From positions 1 to 64,000 of the forward strand of contig UCEY01000026.1 in assembly GCA_900471605.1 (NCBI GenBank): DNA of 64,000 nt, written 5' to 3'. Position 1 is the first letter of the stretch. Every line of letters begins with the position of its first letter. Of this stretch, positions 26,064 through 34,255 are shown piece after piece. The notes under the pieces are model-generated. The model searched no databases. It saw only the letters and a list, made by a program, of their open reading frames with translations, and was not told where the DNA came from. The translations under genes and the position numbers were made by a program. This DNA comes from Hyphomicrobiales bacterium (lineage in GTDB: Bacteria; Pseudomonadota; Alphaproteobacteria; Rhizobiales; Rhizobiaceae).

Positions 26064-27002
26064 TTACTGCCCGGTGATCGCGATCTCGGCAATCAGCCCG
26101 TAGTGGTTCGAGCCGTGCGCCGTGGGAATGCGCGTCAGCGACTTTATCTTCAGCGGCGCCCTGGCATAGACATGGTCGATCGGCAGGCCAAACACGCCGG
26201 CCCGGATCGGCCAGGTCGCCGGCTCGACCTCGGCCGTCGCCAGATCGGTATTGTTCAGGAAACGCCGCATGTTCGGCGCGATGCTGGAGGCGTTGAAATC
26301 GCCTGAAAGAAGCAGGGGGCCTGTGGTCTCGCTGATTGCCAGCGCCGCGCGGTTCAGTTCCAGCGAATGGAAATTGTCGAAATAGGGCTTGGTCGTATGC
26401 ATGCCGACAAAATGGATCGGCCGGCCGGCGACCGTCACCTTCGCCAGGATGAAGCGATCCGGGAAGATATCGCTCAGCGACTGCACGACGGGCGCTTCGA
26501 TCGGCACCCTGGAGAGCATCAGCTGGTCGCAGTCCTCGATCAGCACGCCGCAGCCGACCCGGTAGGGATAGGTTTTGGCGAGCTCGTCCATGTAGACCCT
26601 GAGCGGGGCGGCTTCCATGATGTTGACGAGGTCGGCGCCGGAAGACCGGATCGTTACGACGATGTCTTCCGCATTCTCGAAGTTGTCGTTGAGGATGTTG
26701 AAGGACATCAGCCGGAAGGTCGGTGCGCCGGCATCCGCTGCCGTCAGCGGCGCGACGAACTCGCGGCCCATCAGCACCGCGTGGCCTGTGAACAGCAGCG
26801 AGACGGCAAACAGCAGCCAGACGACGAAGTGGCGCTTGACGAGAAGCGCGACGATCATGGCCAGTACGCAGGCTGCTGCCGCATGCAGCTGCAGGCTGTA
26901 GAGCGTTCCCAGGATCCAGTGTGGGTGTAGGTAACGCGTCCCAATCGCCATCAGTACGAGCGACACGATGACGCAGATGGCAACCGATAGTGTTTGTCTC
27001 AT
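26064..27002 (-). CDS. Membrane-anchored endonuclease/exonuclease/phosphatase family protein
   Basis: A 312-residue protein with three hydrophobic helices in residues 1-80 and an EEP (DNase I-like) domain from about residue 97. The catalytic landmarks are FNILNDN, NIMEAAP (metal-binding Glu), LLLSGDFNASS, GLPIDHVYA and SNHYGLIAE (final His). The N-terminal helices would put the domain outside the cytoplasm. Such proteins cleave phosphodiesters of nucleic acids, lipids or inositol phosphates; the substrate is open. The gene is convergent with ABC exporter 2 (10 bp between) and divergent from petABC. Confidence 0.82.
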   Translation of the reverse strand: MRQTLSVAICVIVSLVLMAIGTRYLHPHWILGTLYSLQLHAAAACVLAMIVALLVKRHFVVWLLFAVSLLFTGHAVLMGREFVAPLTAADAGAPTFRLMSFNILNDNFENAEDIVVTIRSSGADLVNIMEAAPLRVYMDELAKTYPYRVGCGVLIEDCDQLMLSRVPIEAPVVQSLSDIFPDRFILAKVTVAGRPIHFVGMHTTKPYFDNFHSLELNRAALAISETTGPLLLSGDFNASSIAPNMRRFLNNTDLATAEVEPATWPIRAGVFGLPIDHVYARAPLKIKSLTRIPTAHGSNHYGLIAEIAITGQ

Positions 27003-27395
27003 TCGGGTATGTCCGGGGCGGCCGCCTTCTGTCGTGCGCTTGGCCTAACATGCGGTCGGATTTGTTGCAATGCGGCACCCGGCAGGGCGGTTAACGGGAA
27101 GCGCGCCATCCCCGTCATTTCCTTCGGAAAAGACGTGATTTTCCCGGGCTGGAGCTCGGGTTCCGCGCCAGGTTTCCCGGGCCTGTGCTCTGCCTGACAC
27201 GGTAGCCCGCAACCCTTCGGGTTTTCCCGCGACAAACTGGTCCCAGCCCCTTGCCAAGGCTGGACATATTTTGCGATCAAGCATAGAACGCGCCGGATTG
27301 CTGGGGAATCTGTGGTCGAATTGTGTTCAACCGAGATTCGCCCGGGACGGGGGCAGGGCGGTTTCCGCGAATTGCGTGAGAAGGATGATTGAGCC
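27003..27395. promoter_or_regulatory. 393-bp divergent regulatory region upstream of petABC
   Basis: No gene was recognised in this stretch. For the pet operon the best promoter candidate I see is TGGACA (27261-27266), 17 bp, TAGAAC (27284-27289), which would give a leader of about 100 bases; it is not a strong match. A short hairpin AACCC-TTC-GGGTT lies near 27217. The promoter of the EEP-domain gene must lie close to 27003. Confidence 0.35.
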
Positions 27396-27974
27396 GTGAG
27401 CGAGCACGACACACATAGCGAAACACTGGGCGAGCCCACTCGCCGTGATTTCCTTTACCTGACGACCGGTATGGCCGGCGCTGTCGGCGCTGTTTCCGTG
27501 GCATGGCCCTTTATCGACCAGATGCGCCCGGACGCTTCGACGCTCGCGCTCGCCTCGATCGAGGTCAATGTCGCGGCCCTGCAGCCGGGCATGTCGCTGA
27601 CGGTCAAGTGGCGCGGCAAGCCGGTCTTCATCCGCAACCGTACCCCGGAAGAAGTCAAGGCGGCGGCCGACGTGCCGATGGCCGAGCTCAAGGATCCGGT
27701 TGCCCGCAACGCCAACCTGGCGGCCGATGCGAAGGCGACCGGCATCGACCGTTCGGGCGGCGCCGGCAAGGAAAACTGGATCGTGATGATCGGCTCCTGC
27801 ACCCATCTCGGCTGCGTGCCGCTCGGCCAGTCCGGCGAATACAATGGATGGTTCTGTCCGTGCCACGGGTCGGTCTACGATACGGCCGGCCGTATCCGCA
27901 AAGGTCCGGCTCCGGAGAACCTCGCCATTCCGACTTTCAGTTTTAAGTCCGATACAGTTATCCAGATCGGGTGA
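27396..27974 (+). CDS. petA: Ubiquinol-cytochrome c reductase, Rieske iron-sulfur subunit
   Basis: A 192-residue Rieske protein. A twin-arginine motif ([11 protein letters not shown]) precedes the single N-terminal membrane helix; the [2Fe-2S] ligands are C135-T-H137-L-G-C140 and C154-P-C156-H157-G-S. It takes the first electron from ubiquinol in the cytochrome bc1 complex and passes it to cytochrome c1. The start is a GTG (27396), with AAGGAT upstream; no ATG fits as well. It overlaps the following open frame and is the first gene of petABC. Confidence 0.97.
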   Translation: MSEHDTHSETLGEPTRRDFLYLTTGMAGAVGAVSVAWPFIDQMRPDASTLALASIEVNVAALQPGMSLTVKWRGKPVFIRNRTPEEVKAAADVPMAELKDPVARNANLAADAKATGIDRSGGAGKENWIVMIGSCTHLGCVPLGQSGEYNGWFCPCHGSVYDTAGRIRKGPAPENLAIPTFSFKSDTVIQIG

Positions 27975-27988
27975 GGGGATACATACTT

Positions 27989-29260
27989 ATGAGCGGTCAT
28001 TCCACATACCAGCCGTCGACCGGCATCGAGAAGTGGATCGATTCGCGGCTTCCGCTGCCGCGCATGATCCATGACAGCTTCGTTTCCTACCCCGTTCCCC
28101 GCAATCTGAACTATGCCTACACCTTCGGCGCCATGCTGTCGGTGATGCTGATCGTCCAGATTCTCACCGGCGTCGTGCTCGCCATGCACTATGTCGCCTC
28201 GACCGGCGCCGCCTTCGACTCGGTCGAAAAGATCATGCGCGACGTCAACCACGGCTGGCTGCTGCGCTACATGCATGCCAACGGCGCGTCGTTCTTCTTC
28301 GTTGCCGTCTATCTCCACATCGCCCGCGGCCTTTACTACGGCTCCTACAAGGCGCCCCGCGAAATCCTCTGGATCCTCGGCGTGGTGATCTACCTCCTGA
28401 TGATGGCGACCGGCTTCATGGGCTATGTTCTGCCCTGGGGTCAGATGTCCTTCTGGGGTGCTACCGTTATCACCGGCTTCTTCTCGGCCTTCCCGCTGGT
28501 CGGCGAATGGATACAGCAGTTCCTGCTCGGCGGCTTTGCCGTCGACCAGCCGACGCTGAACCGCTTCTTCTCGCTGCACTACCTGCTGCCTTTCATGATC
28601 GCCGGCGTCGTCGTGCTGCACATCTGGGCGCTGCACGTCACGGGCCAGACCAACCCGACCGGCGTCGAAGTCAAGACCAAGACCGACACCGTCGCGTTTA
28701 CGCCCTATGCGACCATGAAGGACGCGCTCGGCGTCTCCGTCTTCCTGATCGTCTATGCCTGGTTCGTCTTCTACATGCCGAACTTCCTCGGCCATCCGGA
28801 CAACTACATTCCGGCTGACGCCCTGAAGACCCCGGCCCACATCGTGCCGGAATGGTACTACCTGCCGTTCTACGCGATGCTGCGCGCCATCACCTTCAAC
28901 GTTGGCCCGATCGACTCCAAGCTCGGCGGCGTGCTGGTGATGTTCGGCTCGATCATCATCCTGTTCTTCCTGCCCTGGCTCGACACGTCGAAGGTCCGCT
29001 CGGCAGTCTATCGTCCCTGGTACAAGCTGTTCTTCTGGCTGTTCGTCGCCAATGCGATCATGCTCGGCTGGCTCGGATCCCAGCCGGCGGAAGGCGTGTT
29101 CACGCTCATGTCGCAGTTCGGAACCGTCTACTACTTCGGCTTCTTCCTGGTGATCATGCCGTTGCTCGGCCTGTTCGAAACGCCGAGGCGCATTCCGAAC
29201 TCCATCACGGAAGCGGTTCTTGAAAAGAAGAACGGCAAATCCGCCGAAGCCCGCGCCTGA
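27989..29260 (+). CDS. petB: Cytochrome b subunit of the bc1 complex
   Basis: A 423-residue membrane protein with eight hydrophobic helices. The Qo-site landmarks are present: the [20 protein letters not shown] helix region and the [13 protein letters not shown] (PEWY) motif. The two pairs of haem-ligand histidines lie in LAMHY / [10 protein letters not shown] and HYLLPF / HIWALH. The start at 27989 begins [16 protein letters not shown], with GAGGGG upstream; the frame is open six codons further into the petA stop. It carries electrons from quinol to the high-potential and low-potential haems. Confidence 0.97.
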   Translation: MSGHSTYQPSTGIEKWIDSRLPLPRMIHDSFVSYPVPRNLNYAYTFGAMLSVMLIVQILTGVVLAMHYVASTGAAFDSVEKIMRDVNHGWLLRYMHANGASFFFVAVYLHIARGLYYGSYKAPREILWILGVVIYLLMMATGFMGYVLPWGQMSFWGATVITGFFSAFPLVGEWIQQFLLGGFAVDQPTLNRFFSLHYLLPFMIAGVVVLHIWALHVTGQTNPTGVEVKTKTDTVAFTPYATMKDALGVSVFLIVYAWFVFYMPNFLGHPDNYIPADALKTPAHIVPEWYYLPFYAMLRAITFNVGPIDSKLGGVLVMFGSIIILFFLPWLDTSKVRSAVYRPWYKLFFWLFVANAIMLGWLGSQPAEGVFTLMSQFGTVYYFGFFLVIMPLLGLFETPRRIPNSITEAVLEKKNGKSAEARA

Positions 29261-29287
29261 CGCCTGCGACCGAGAGGGATTAGAATT

Positions 29288-30163
29288 ATGAACAAGCTTG
29301 TTACAAGCCTCGTCTCGCTGGCCTTCCTGGCGGGAATGGGCGTTGCCTCGGCGATTGCACAGGAAAACCATGCTGCGGCACCGGCTGCCGAACATTCGGA
29401 AACGCCGCATTTTCCGATCCACCACCCCAAGGAAACCGACTGGAGCTTCGCGGGTCCGTTCGGCCACTATGACAAGGGTCAGCTGCAGCGCGGCTTGAAG
29501 GTCTACACGGAAGTCTGTTCCGCCTGCCATTCGATGCGCCTCGTCTCCTTCCGCACGTTGGAAGGTCTCGGTTATTCGGAAGCCCAGGTGAAGGCGTTCG
29601 CCGCCAACTACAAGGTTCAGGACGGCCCGAACGACGAAGGCGAAATGTTCGAACGCGCCGCCGTTCCGTCCGACTACTTCCCGTCGCCGTTCGCCAACGC
29701 CCAGGCTGCCGCTGCCGCCAATAACGGCGCAGCACCACCGGACATGTCGCTGCTCGCCAAGGCGCGCGGCGTCACCCGCGGCTTCCCGCAGTTCATCTTC
29801 GACATGTTCACCCAGTACCAGTCGGGCGGCCCGGATTACATCCATTCGCTGCTGACCGGGTACCAGGAACCGCCTGCCGGCGTCGAGGTTGCTCCGGGCA
29901 CCCACTATAATCCGTATTTCGCCAGCGCTGCCGCGCTCGCAATGGCTCCGCCGCTCAGCGGCGACCAGGTCACCTACGAGGACGGCTCGCCGCAGACGGT
30001 CGATCAGTATGCCAAGGACGTCTCGGCCTTCCTGATGTGGGCCGCCGAGCCGCATCTCGAAGAGCGCAAGCGTACCGGCTTCATGGTCATGGTCTTCCTG
30101 GTGATCTTCACCGGCCTGATCTACCTGACCAAGAAGTCCGTCTATGCGAACAAGGAACACTGA
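29288..30163 (+). CDS. petC: Cytochrome c1
   Basis: A 291-residue protein: signal peptide (LVSLAFLAGMGVASAIAQ), haem-binding C77-S-A-C80-H81, and a C-terminal anchor helix (GFMVMVFLVIFTGLIYLTKK). The distal methionine ligand lies in the C-terminal half; several candidates are present. It transfers electrons from the Rieske protein to soluble cytochrome c. It is separate from petB, not fused as in Bradyrhizobium. Spacing from petB is 27 bp, and a strong terminator follows its stop. Confidence 0.96.
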   Translation: MNKLVTSLVSLAFLAGMGVASAIAQENHAAAPAAEHSETPHFPIHHPKETDWSFAGPFGHYDKGQLQRGLKVYTEVCSACHSMRLVSFRTLEGLGYSEAQVKAFAANYKVQDGPNDEGEMFERAAVPSDYFPSPFANAQAAAAANNGAAPPDMSLLAKARGVTRGFPQFIFDMFTQYQSGGPDYIHSLLTGYQEPPAGVEVAPGTHYNPYFASAAALAMAPPLSGDQVTYEDGSPQTVDQYAKDVSAFLMWAAEPHLEERKRTGFMVMVFLVIFTGLIYLTKKSVYANKEH

Positions 30164-30183
30164 GGTTTTTACCTCGTGACATG

Positions 30184-30210
30184 AAAAGGCGGTCTGTGAC
30201 CGCCTTTTTT
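30184..30210 (+). terminator. Rho-independent terminator of petABC
   Basis: An 11-bp stem, AAAAGGCGGTC / GACCGCCTTTT, with a 3-base loop (TGT), followed by TT and starting 21 bp after the petC stop. It is a classic intrinsic terminator. Confidence 0.92.
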
Positions 30211-30275
30211 GTTGGGAGGACGCCCTTCAGTTGATAGGCTCGTTTCCTGTTCCTGCCGCCAAATATCTGGGTCCC

Positions 30276-30815
30276 ATGTCGTCCAAAACCACGCTCTCCA
30301 CCGCTATCCGTTCCATTCCGGACTATCCCAAGCCCGGTATCATCTTCCGCGATATCACCACGCTGCTCGGCGACGCCGTCGCCTTCGGGCAGGCGGTGGA
30401 CGAACTGGTGCGGCCTTACGCGGGCATGGGCGTCGACAAGATCGCCGGTATCGAGGCACGCGGCTTCATCCTCGGCGGCGCGCTGGCGCATCAGCTGAAG
30501 GCCGGGTTCGTGCCGATCCGCAAGAAGGGCAAGCTGCCGCACCAGACCGTACGGATGGCCTACAGCCTCGAATACGGCACCGACGAGATGGAGATCCATG
30601 TGGACGCGGTAAAGGCCGGCGAGAAGGTAATCCTGACCGACGACCTGATTGCGACCGGCGGCACGGCGGAAGGTGCGGTGAAGCTGCTGCGCCAGCTCGG
30701 CGCCGAGATCGTCTCGGCCTGCTTCGTCATCGACCTGCCGGATATCGGGGGCCGCAAGAAGCTTGAAGCGCTCGGCGTTGAAGTCAGGACGCTGGTCGAG
30801 TTTTCAGGTCACTGA
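30276..30815 (+). CDS. apt: Adenine phosphoribosyltransferase
   Basis: A 179-residue protein with the type I phosphoribosyltransferase PRPP-binding motif [14 protein letters not shown] at residues 118-131, the adenine-specific [14 protein letters not shown] segment, and [17 protein letters not shown] near the N terminus. It makes AMP from adenine and PRPP in purine salvage. The start at 30276 ([20 protein letters not shown]) matches the usual length; the frame is open 15 codons further upstream without support. It follows the petABC terminator, so it has its own promoter. Confidence 0.94.
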   Translation: MSSKTTLSTAIRSIPDYPKPGIIFRDITTLLGDAVAFGQAVDELVRPYAGMGVDKIAGIEARGFILGGALAHQLKAGFVPIRKKGKLPHQTVRMAYSLEYGTDEMEIHVDAVKAGEKVILTDDLIATGGTAEGAVKLLRQLGAEIVSACFVIDLPDIGGRKKLEALGVEVRTLVEFSGH

Positions 30816-30837
30816 GAGGGACCGCCTCGCGCCATCC

Positions 30838-30952
30838 TTATCCCTGTGCTGGTCACAGGAATCCAGCAGCGCCGCGTCTGCGGCGCGGAGGGGTCTTTTC
30901 AGCCCAAGGACTTGGGCCGGCTGGATTTCTGTGACAAGCACGGGAGTGAGGG
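30838..30952. repeat. Long palindromic rhizobial intergenic element
   Basis: Outer arms at 30844-30868 and 30921-30945 pair over 22 of 25 bases (CCTGTGCTGGTCACAGGAAT... against ...TCTGTGACAAGCACGGG). Inside are two further hairpins, GCGCCGC / GCGGCGC at 30870-30888 and GCCCAAG / CTTGGGC at 30903-30918, giving a cloverleaf-like potential fold. The same framework (CTGTGC..GTCACAGG.ATCCAGC with AGCCCAAGGACTTGGGC) is known to me as a dispersed repeat of Rhizobium and Agrobacterium genomes. It lies between the convergent apt and MaoC genes. Confidence 0.75.
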
Positions 30953-30982
30953 GAGCAAGGACACCGCGCCAGCATCCATGCC

Positions 30983-31450
30983 TCACGCGAATTCCAGCAC
31001 CGTGCCTTCGTAGCGCATCACCACCTCGCCATGCTGGTTCACGCCGTCGCATACGGTCAGGTTGATGAAGGTGCCGGCACGCGAGGCAAGCGGCCGGCTT
31101 TCGGTCAGCGTGACGGAATAGGTGATGCTGTCACCCGCATAGACCGGCTTCAGCCATTGCAGTTTCTTGAAGCCAGCCGAGGGGCCGAGCTTCGGGGCGG
31201 TGATGCCCTCGCTTTCGAGGCGCGCCACCTCGGCTTTCCAATAGGCGATATAGGTTTTCATCCAGCCGGCGCAGGTGTGCCAGCCTGAGGCGCAGAGCGC
31301 CCCGAAGACATAGTTCTTCGCGGCTTCCGGATCCACGTGGAAGGGCTGCGGATCGAATTTCTTTGCGTAGCGGACGATGTCCTCTGCGGTGAAGAGAAGC
31401 GTGCCGGTGATGACCTTGGTGCCCGGCGGGCGGAGTTCGGCCAGCCTCAT
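30983..31450 (-). CDS. MaoC-like hotdog-fold dehydratase (second of pair)
   Basis: A 155-residue hotdog-fold protein. The MaoC hydratase motif is visible around residues 25-45: EDIVRYAKKFDPQPFHVDPE, with the D-x-x-P-x-H catalytic pair; GALCASGWHTCAGWMKTY follows. The substrate is probably an enoyl-CoA or beta-hydroxyacyl thioester. It overlaps the upstream gene by ATGA and is clearly its paralogue (both have FDPQP.H.D...G..ASGWHT). The two may form a heterodimer. Confidence 0.85.
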   Translation of the reverse strand: MRLAELRPPGTKVITGTLLFTAEDIVRYAKKFDPQPFHVDPEAAKNYVFGALCASGWHTCAGWMKTYIAYWKAEVARLESEGITAPKLGPSAGFKKLQWLKPVYAGDSITYSVTLTESRPLASRAGTFINLTVCDGVNQHGEVVMRYEGTVLEFA

Positions 31451-31917
31451 GCGGCATTCTCCTCGGCGTCGCGCAGCCGCATCATGATCGGGTTCTCGCC
31501 GCGCATGACGACCTCACCCCGCTGGTTCTCCACCTCGTGCAGAAATTTCACGATGCCGATGCCGGGCCGGGAGCGCAGCGTGCGGGATTCCATGACCGTC
31601 GAGCGGCCGGACAGCGTGTCGCCGGCCAGAACCGGCTTCTTCCATTCCATAAACTCGATGCCTGGCGAACCCTCCGACGAGGACGCCGAAAGCCAGCCGT
31701 CGAACATCATGCGCATGAACATGCTTGCCGTGTGCCAGCCGGAGGCCGAGAGCCCGCCGAGGATGCTCGCCTTGCCGGCAGCCTCGTCGAGATGCATGGG
31801 CTGCGGGTCGAACTCGGCGGCGAATTCGACGATCTCGTCGGCGGTCACCGATTTGGAAGCGAGCGGGAAAACCCGCCCGATCGAAAAGTCTTCGAAATAG
31901 TATTCGGCTCGCGTCAT
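31447..31917 (-). CDS. MaoC-like hotdog-fold dehydratase (first of pair)
   Basis: A 156-residue protein starting MTRAEYYFEDFSIGRVFPLA, with the MaoC signature ADEIVEFAAEFDPQPMHLDE and then GGLSASGWHTASMFMRMM. GGAGG sits 4-5 bases before the ATG, which decides against an ATG six codons earlier. It shares the transcript of ychF (20 bp upstream) and is coupled to the next MaoC gene. The dehydratase role is family-level inference. Confidence 0.85.
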   Translation of the reverse strand: MTRAEYYFEDFSIGRVFPLASKSVTADEIVEFAAEFDPQPMHLDEAAGKASILGGLSASGWHTASMFMRMMFDGWLSASSSEGSPGIEFMEWKKPVLAGDTLSGRSTVMESRTLRSRPGIGIVKFLHEVENQRGEVVMRGENPIMMRLRDAEENAA

Positions 31918-31937
31918 GTGGCCTCCCGTCCGCACGA

Positions 31938-33041
31938 TCAGGTGTTGAAGCGGAAGTGGATGACGTCGCCATCCTGGACGACGTATTCCTTGCCTTCGTC
32001 GCGGCCTTTGCCGGCTTCCTTGGCGCCGACTTCACCCTTGAAGGTGATGTAGTCGTCATAGGAGATGGTGAAGGCGCGGATGAAGCCGCGTTCGAAATCC
32101 GTATGGATGACGCCGGCGGCCGCGGGCGCCTTGGTGCCGCGCACGATCGTCCAGGCGCGGGTTTCCTTGGGGCCGACGGTGAAATAGGTGATCAGGTCGA
32201 GCAGGTGGTAACCGGCGCGGATCAGCCGGTCGAGGCCGGCTTCCTCAAGACCGAGGGCCGACAGGAATTCCTTGGATTCCTCTTCCGGAAGCTGCGCCAC
32301 TTCGGACTCGATGGCAGCCGAGATGATCACGCATTCGGCGCCCTGTTCCCTGGCCATGGCGGCGACGGCTTCCGTATGCTGGTTGCCGGTCGAGGCATCG
32401 GCTTCCGCGACGTTGCAGACATAGAGAACCGGGTGCGAGGTCAGGAGGTTGAGGCTTTTGAGGATCTCGATCTCTTCGGGCGCCAGCGTCTTTAGGAGCA
32501 GGCGGGCCGGCTTGCCGTCGTTCAGCAGCTTGATGACGGCTTCCATGACAGGGAGCTGCGCGATCGAATCCTTGTCCTTGCCGGTGGCGCGCTTGCGGGT
32601 CTGTTCGACGCGGCGCTCGAGGCTTTCGAGGTCGGCGAGCATCAGCTCGGTCTCGATCGTGTCGGCATCGCCGACCGGGTTGATGCGGCCTTCGACATGG
32701 GTGATGTCGTCGTCCTCGAAGCAGCGCAGCACGTGCACGACCGCATCGACTTCGCGGATATTGGCGAGGAACTTGTTGCCGAGGCCTTCACCCTTCGAGG
32801 CGCCGCGCACGAGGCCGGCGATATCGACAAAGGAGATGCGGGTCGGGATGATTTCCTTGGAGCCGGCGATCGCCGCCAGCTTCTGCATCCGCGGATCGGG
32901 GACCGCCACTTCGCCGGTGTTCGGTTCGATCGTGCAGAACGGATAGTTGGCCGCCTGGGCCGCCGCCGTCTTGGTGAGCGCATTGAAGAGAGTGGACTTG
33001 CCGACATTCGGCAGGCCCACGATACCGCATTTGAAACCCAT
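31938..33041 (-). CDS. ychF: YchF/OLA1-type ATPase
   Basis: A 367-residue Obg-like P-loop protein. Motif G1 is [10 protein letters not shown] at residues 8-17 and G3 is [20 protein letters not shown]. The base-specificity motif NKxD is replaced by N-V-A-E ([10 protein letters not shown]), the change that gives YchF its preference for ATP. The C-terminal TGS domain ends [20 protein letters not shown]. YchF binds ribosomes and responds to oxidative stress in several bacteria. It usually sits next to pth; here pth is 2.2 kb away, with vapBC, clpS and prmB between. Confidence 0.95.
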   Translation of the reverse strand: MGFKCGIVGLPNVGKSTLFNALTKTAAAQAANYPFCTIEPNTGEVAVPDPRMQKLAAIAGSKEIIPTRISFVDIAGLVRGASKGEGLGNKFLANIREVDAVVHVLRCFEDDDITHVEGRINPVGDADTIETELMLADLESLERRVEQTRKRATGKDKDSIAQLPVMEAVIKLLNDGKPARLLLKTLAPEEIEILKSLNLLTSHPVLYVCNVAEADASTGNQHTEAVAAMAREQGAECVIISAAIESEVAQLPEEESKEFLSALGLEEAGLDRLIRAGYHLLDLITYFTVGPKETRAWTIVRGTKAPAAAGVIHTDFERGFIRAFTISYDDYITFKGEVGAKEAGKGRDEGKEYVVQDGDVIHFRFNT

Positions 33042-33174
33042 GGGTCCGGACCCTGTATTGTAAGAAATTTCGTTGTTGTGGCTATGGGGGAAAGTGCCCG
33101 GGCGGTCAAGGCTCCGCTACCGATCCTTGCGCGTAAGGCATATTCGCCTTACTTTAAATCAACGGAGAATGGTC

Positions 33175-33432
33175 ATGGTTAGATTGAAAGTCACCGCAAA
33201 AGGGCAGGTTACCTTGAAAAAGGAGGTTCTTGATCACCTTGGCATCAAACCCGGCGACGAGATCGATGTCGATCTCCGGCCGAAGCGGCAGGCTATGATC
33301 CATCCGATTTCCGGCAAACTGCCGATCGAAAGCGTCTTCGGAATGTTCAAGAATACGACGGGCAAGAGCTATTCGATCGATGAGATCAACGAGGCAATTG
33401 CTGCAAGCTATGCTGGCGAGGCGGAGCAATGA
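33175..33432 (+). CDS. vapB: VapB-like antitoxin (SpoVT/AbrB fold)
   Basis: An 85-residue protein with an N-terminal SpoVT-AbrB swapped-hairpin domain (MVRLKVTAKGQVTLKKEVLD, then HLGIKPGDEIDVDLRP) and a helical tail with KSYSIDEINEAIAASYAGE that would contact the toxin. It should repress its own operon and neutralise the PIN-domain RNase. The start at 33175 has GGAG 7 bases upstream; the ATG two codons before is too close to that site. The stop overlaps vapC by ATGA. Confidence 0.88.
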   Translation: MVRLKVTAKGQVTLKKEVLDHLGIKPGDEIDVDLRPKRQAMIHPISGKLPIESVFGMFKNTTGKSYSIDEINEAIAASYAGEAEQ

Positions 33433-33830
33433 GCCTCATCGTCGATACCAATATCCTTTTGAGGGCAATGATCTTCGATCACGAAGTCGAAAGCCCGAAA
33501 GCCCAGGCCCTGTTGGCTTCGAACGAGGTGACCATTTCGAACCAGACCCTATGTGAAATGGTATGGGTTCTTCGTCGGCTCTATAAAAGAAGCCAGAGCG
33601 ATCTCGTCGCAGCAATTCAGACTTGGATGAGCGTCAAGACCGTCGCGCTTGATCGCGCTGCGGTCGAAGCCGGTCTCACATTCTTGGAGGCCGGAGGAGA
33701 TTTCGCGGATGGTGTGATCGAATTCGAGGGGCGCAAGCTCGGCGGCGACACGTTCGCGACCTTCGACAAGCGTGCCGCCTCTATCGTGCGTGCAAAAGGC
33801 CGCGAATGCCTCCTGCTCGACGCCGTTTGA
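33429..33830 (+). CDS. vapC: VapC-like PIN-domain toxin
   Basis: A 133-residue PIN-domain ribonuclease. The four acidic metal ligands are in place: D6 (SLIVDTNILL), E43 (LCEMVWVLRR), D94 (GDFADGVIEF) and D113 (FATFDKRA). VapC toxins cleave tRNA or rRNA and stop translation; VapB, encoded just upstream with a 4-bp overlap, blocks this. Length and motifs are complete, so this pair looks functional, in contrast to the parDE and HigA-like remnants in this window. Confidence 0.9.
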   Translation: MSLIVDTNILLRAMIFDHEVESPKAQALLASNEVTISNQTLCEMVWVLRRLYKRSQSDLVAAIQTWMSVKTVALDRAAVEAGLTFLEAGGDFADGVIEFEGRKLGGDTFATFDKRAASIVRAKGRECLLLDAV

Positions 33831-33927
33831 CCTCATTCCACTCCGATGAGTTGCTTGAAAAATACCGGTTGCGGTGCGATATAGCCGGCATGTTCTCCCG
33901 ATAGGATTGCATCGTCAGGAGAGGCCG

Positions 33928-34236
33928 ATGGCCGAAGATACCAGCTTAAAACCGAAGACAATCTCCAAGCCCAAAGTCGAGCGGCCGAAGCTCTACAAGG
34001 TCATTCTCGTCAACGACGATTATACGCCGCGCGAATTCGTGACCATGGTGCTGAAAGCCGTGTTCCGGATGAGCGAGGAGACCGGCTATCGTGTGATGCT
34101 GACCGCCCACCGGATGGGCACCGCGGTCGTCGTTGTCTGCACCAGGGACATTGCCGAGACCAAGGCGAAGGAAGCGATCGACCTCGCCAAGGAGGCCGGC
34201 TTTCCGCTGATGTTCACGACCGAGCCGGAAGAGTAG
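33928..34236 (+). CDS. clpS: ClpS-type N-end rule adaptor (rhizobial ClpS2 type)
   Basis: A 102-residue adaptor of the ClpAP protease. The N-degron pocket is visible as KVILVNDDYTPREFVTMVLK, with N29, D30 and H61 (TAHRMG) matching the alpha-amino-group ligands. The gatekeeper methionine of the E. coli protein (in TPMEF) is an arginine here (TPREF). The C-terminal part AVVVVCTRDIAETKAKEAID follows the family. Rhizobia often have two ClpS proteins; this one fits the second, more divergent type. AGGAGAGG precedes the ATG at 33928. clpA is not next door. Confidence 0.87.
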   Translation: MAEDTSLKPKTISKPKVERPKLYKVILVNDDYTPREFVTMVLKAVFRMSEETGYRVMLTAHRMGTAVVVVCTRDIAETKAKEAIDLAKEAGFPLMFTTEPEE

Positions 34237-34255
34237 CCAGCACGGCGAACAAGGC

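Noticed and set aside
24167..26092. A 641-codon open frame on the minus strand opposite ABC exporter 2
   Set aside because: Same shadow composition; the real gene is on the plus strand.
27875..30160. A 761-codon open frame on the minus strand across petB and petC
   Set aside because: It covers two undoubted genes on the other strand and has no recognisable domain or ribosome site.
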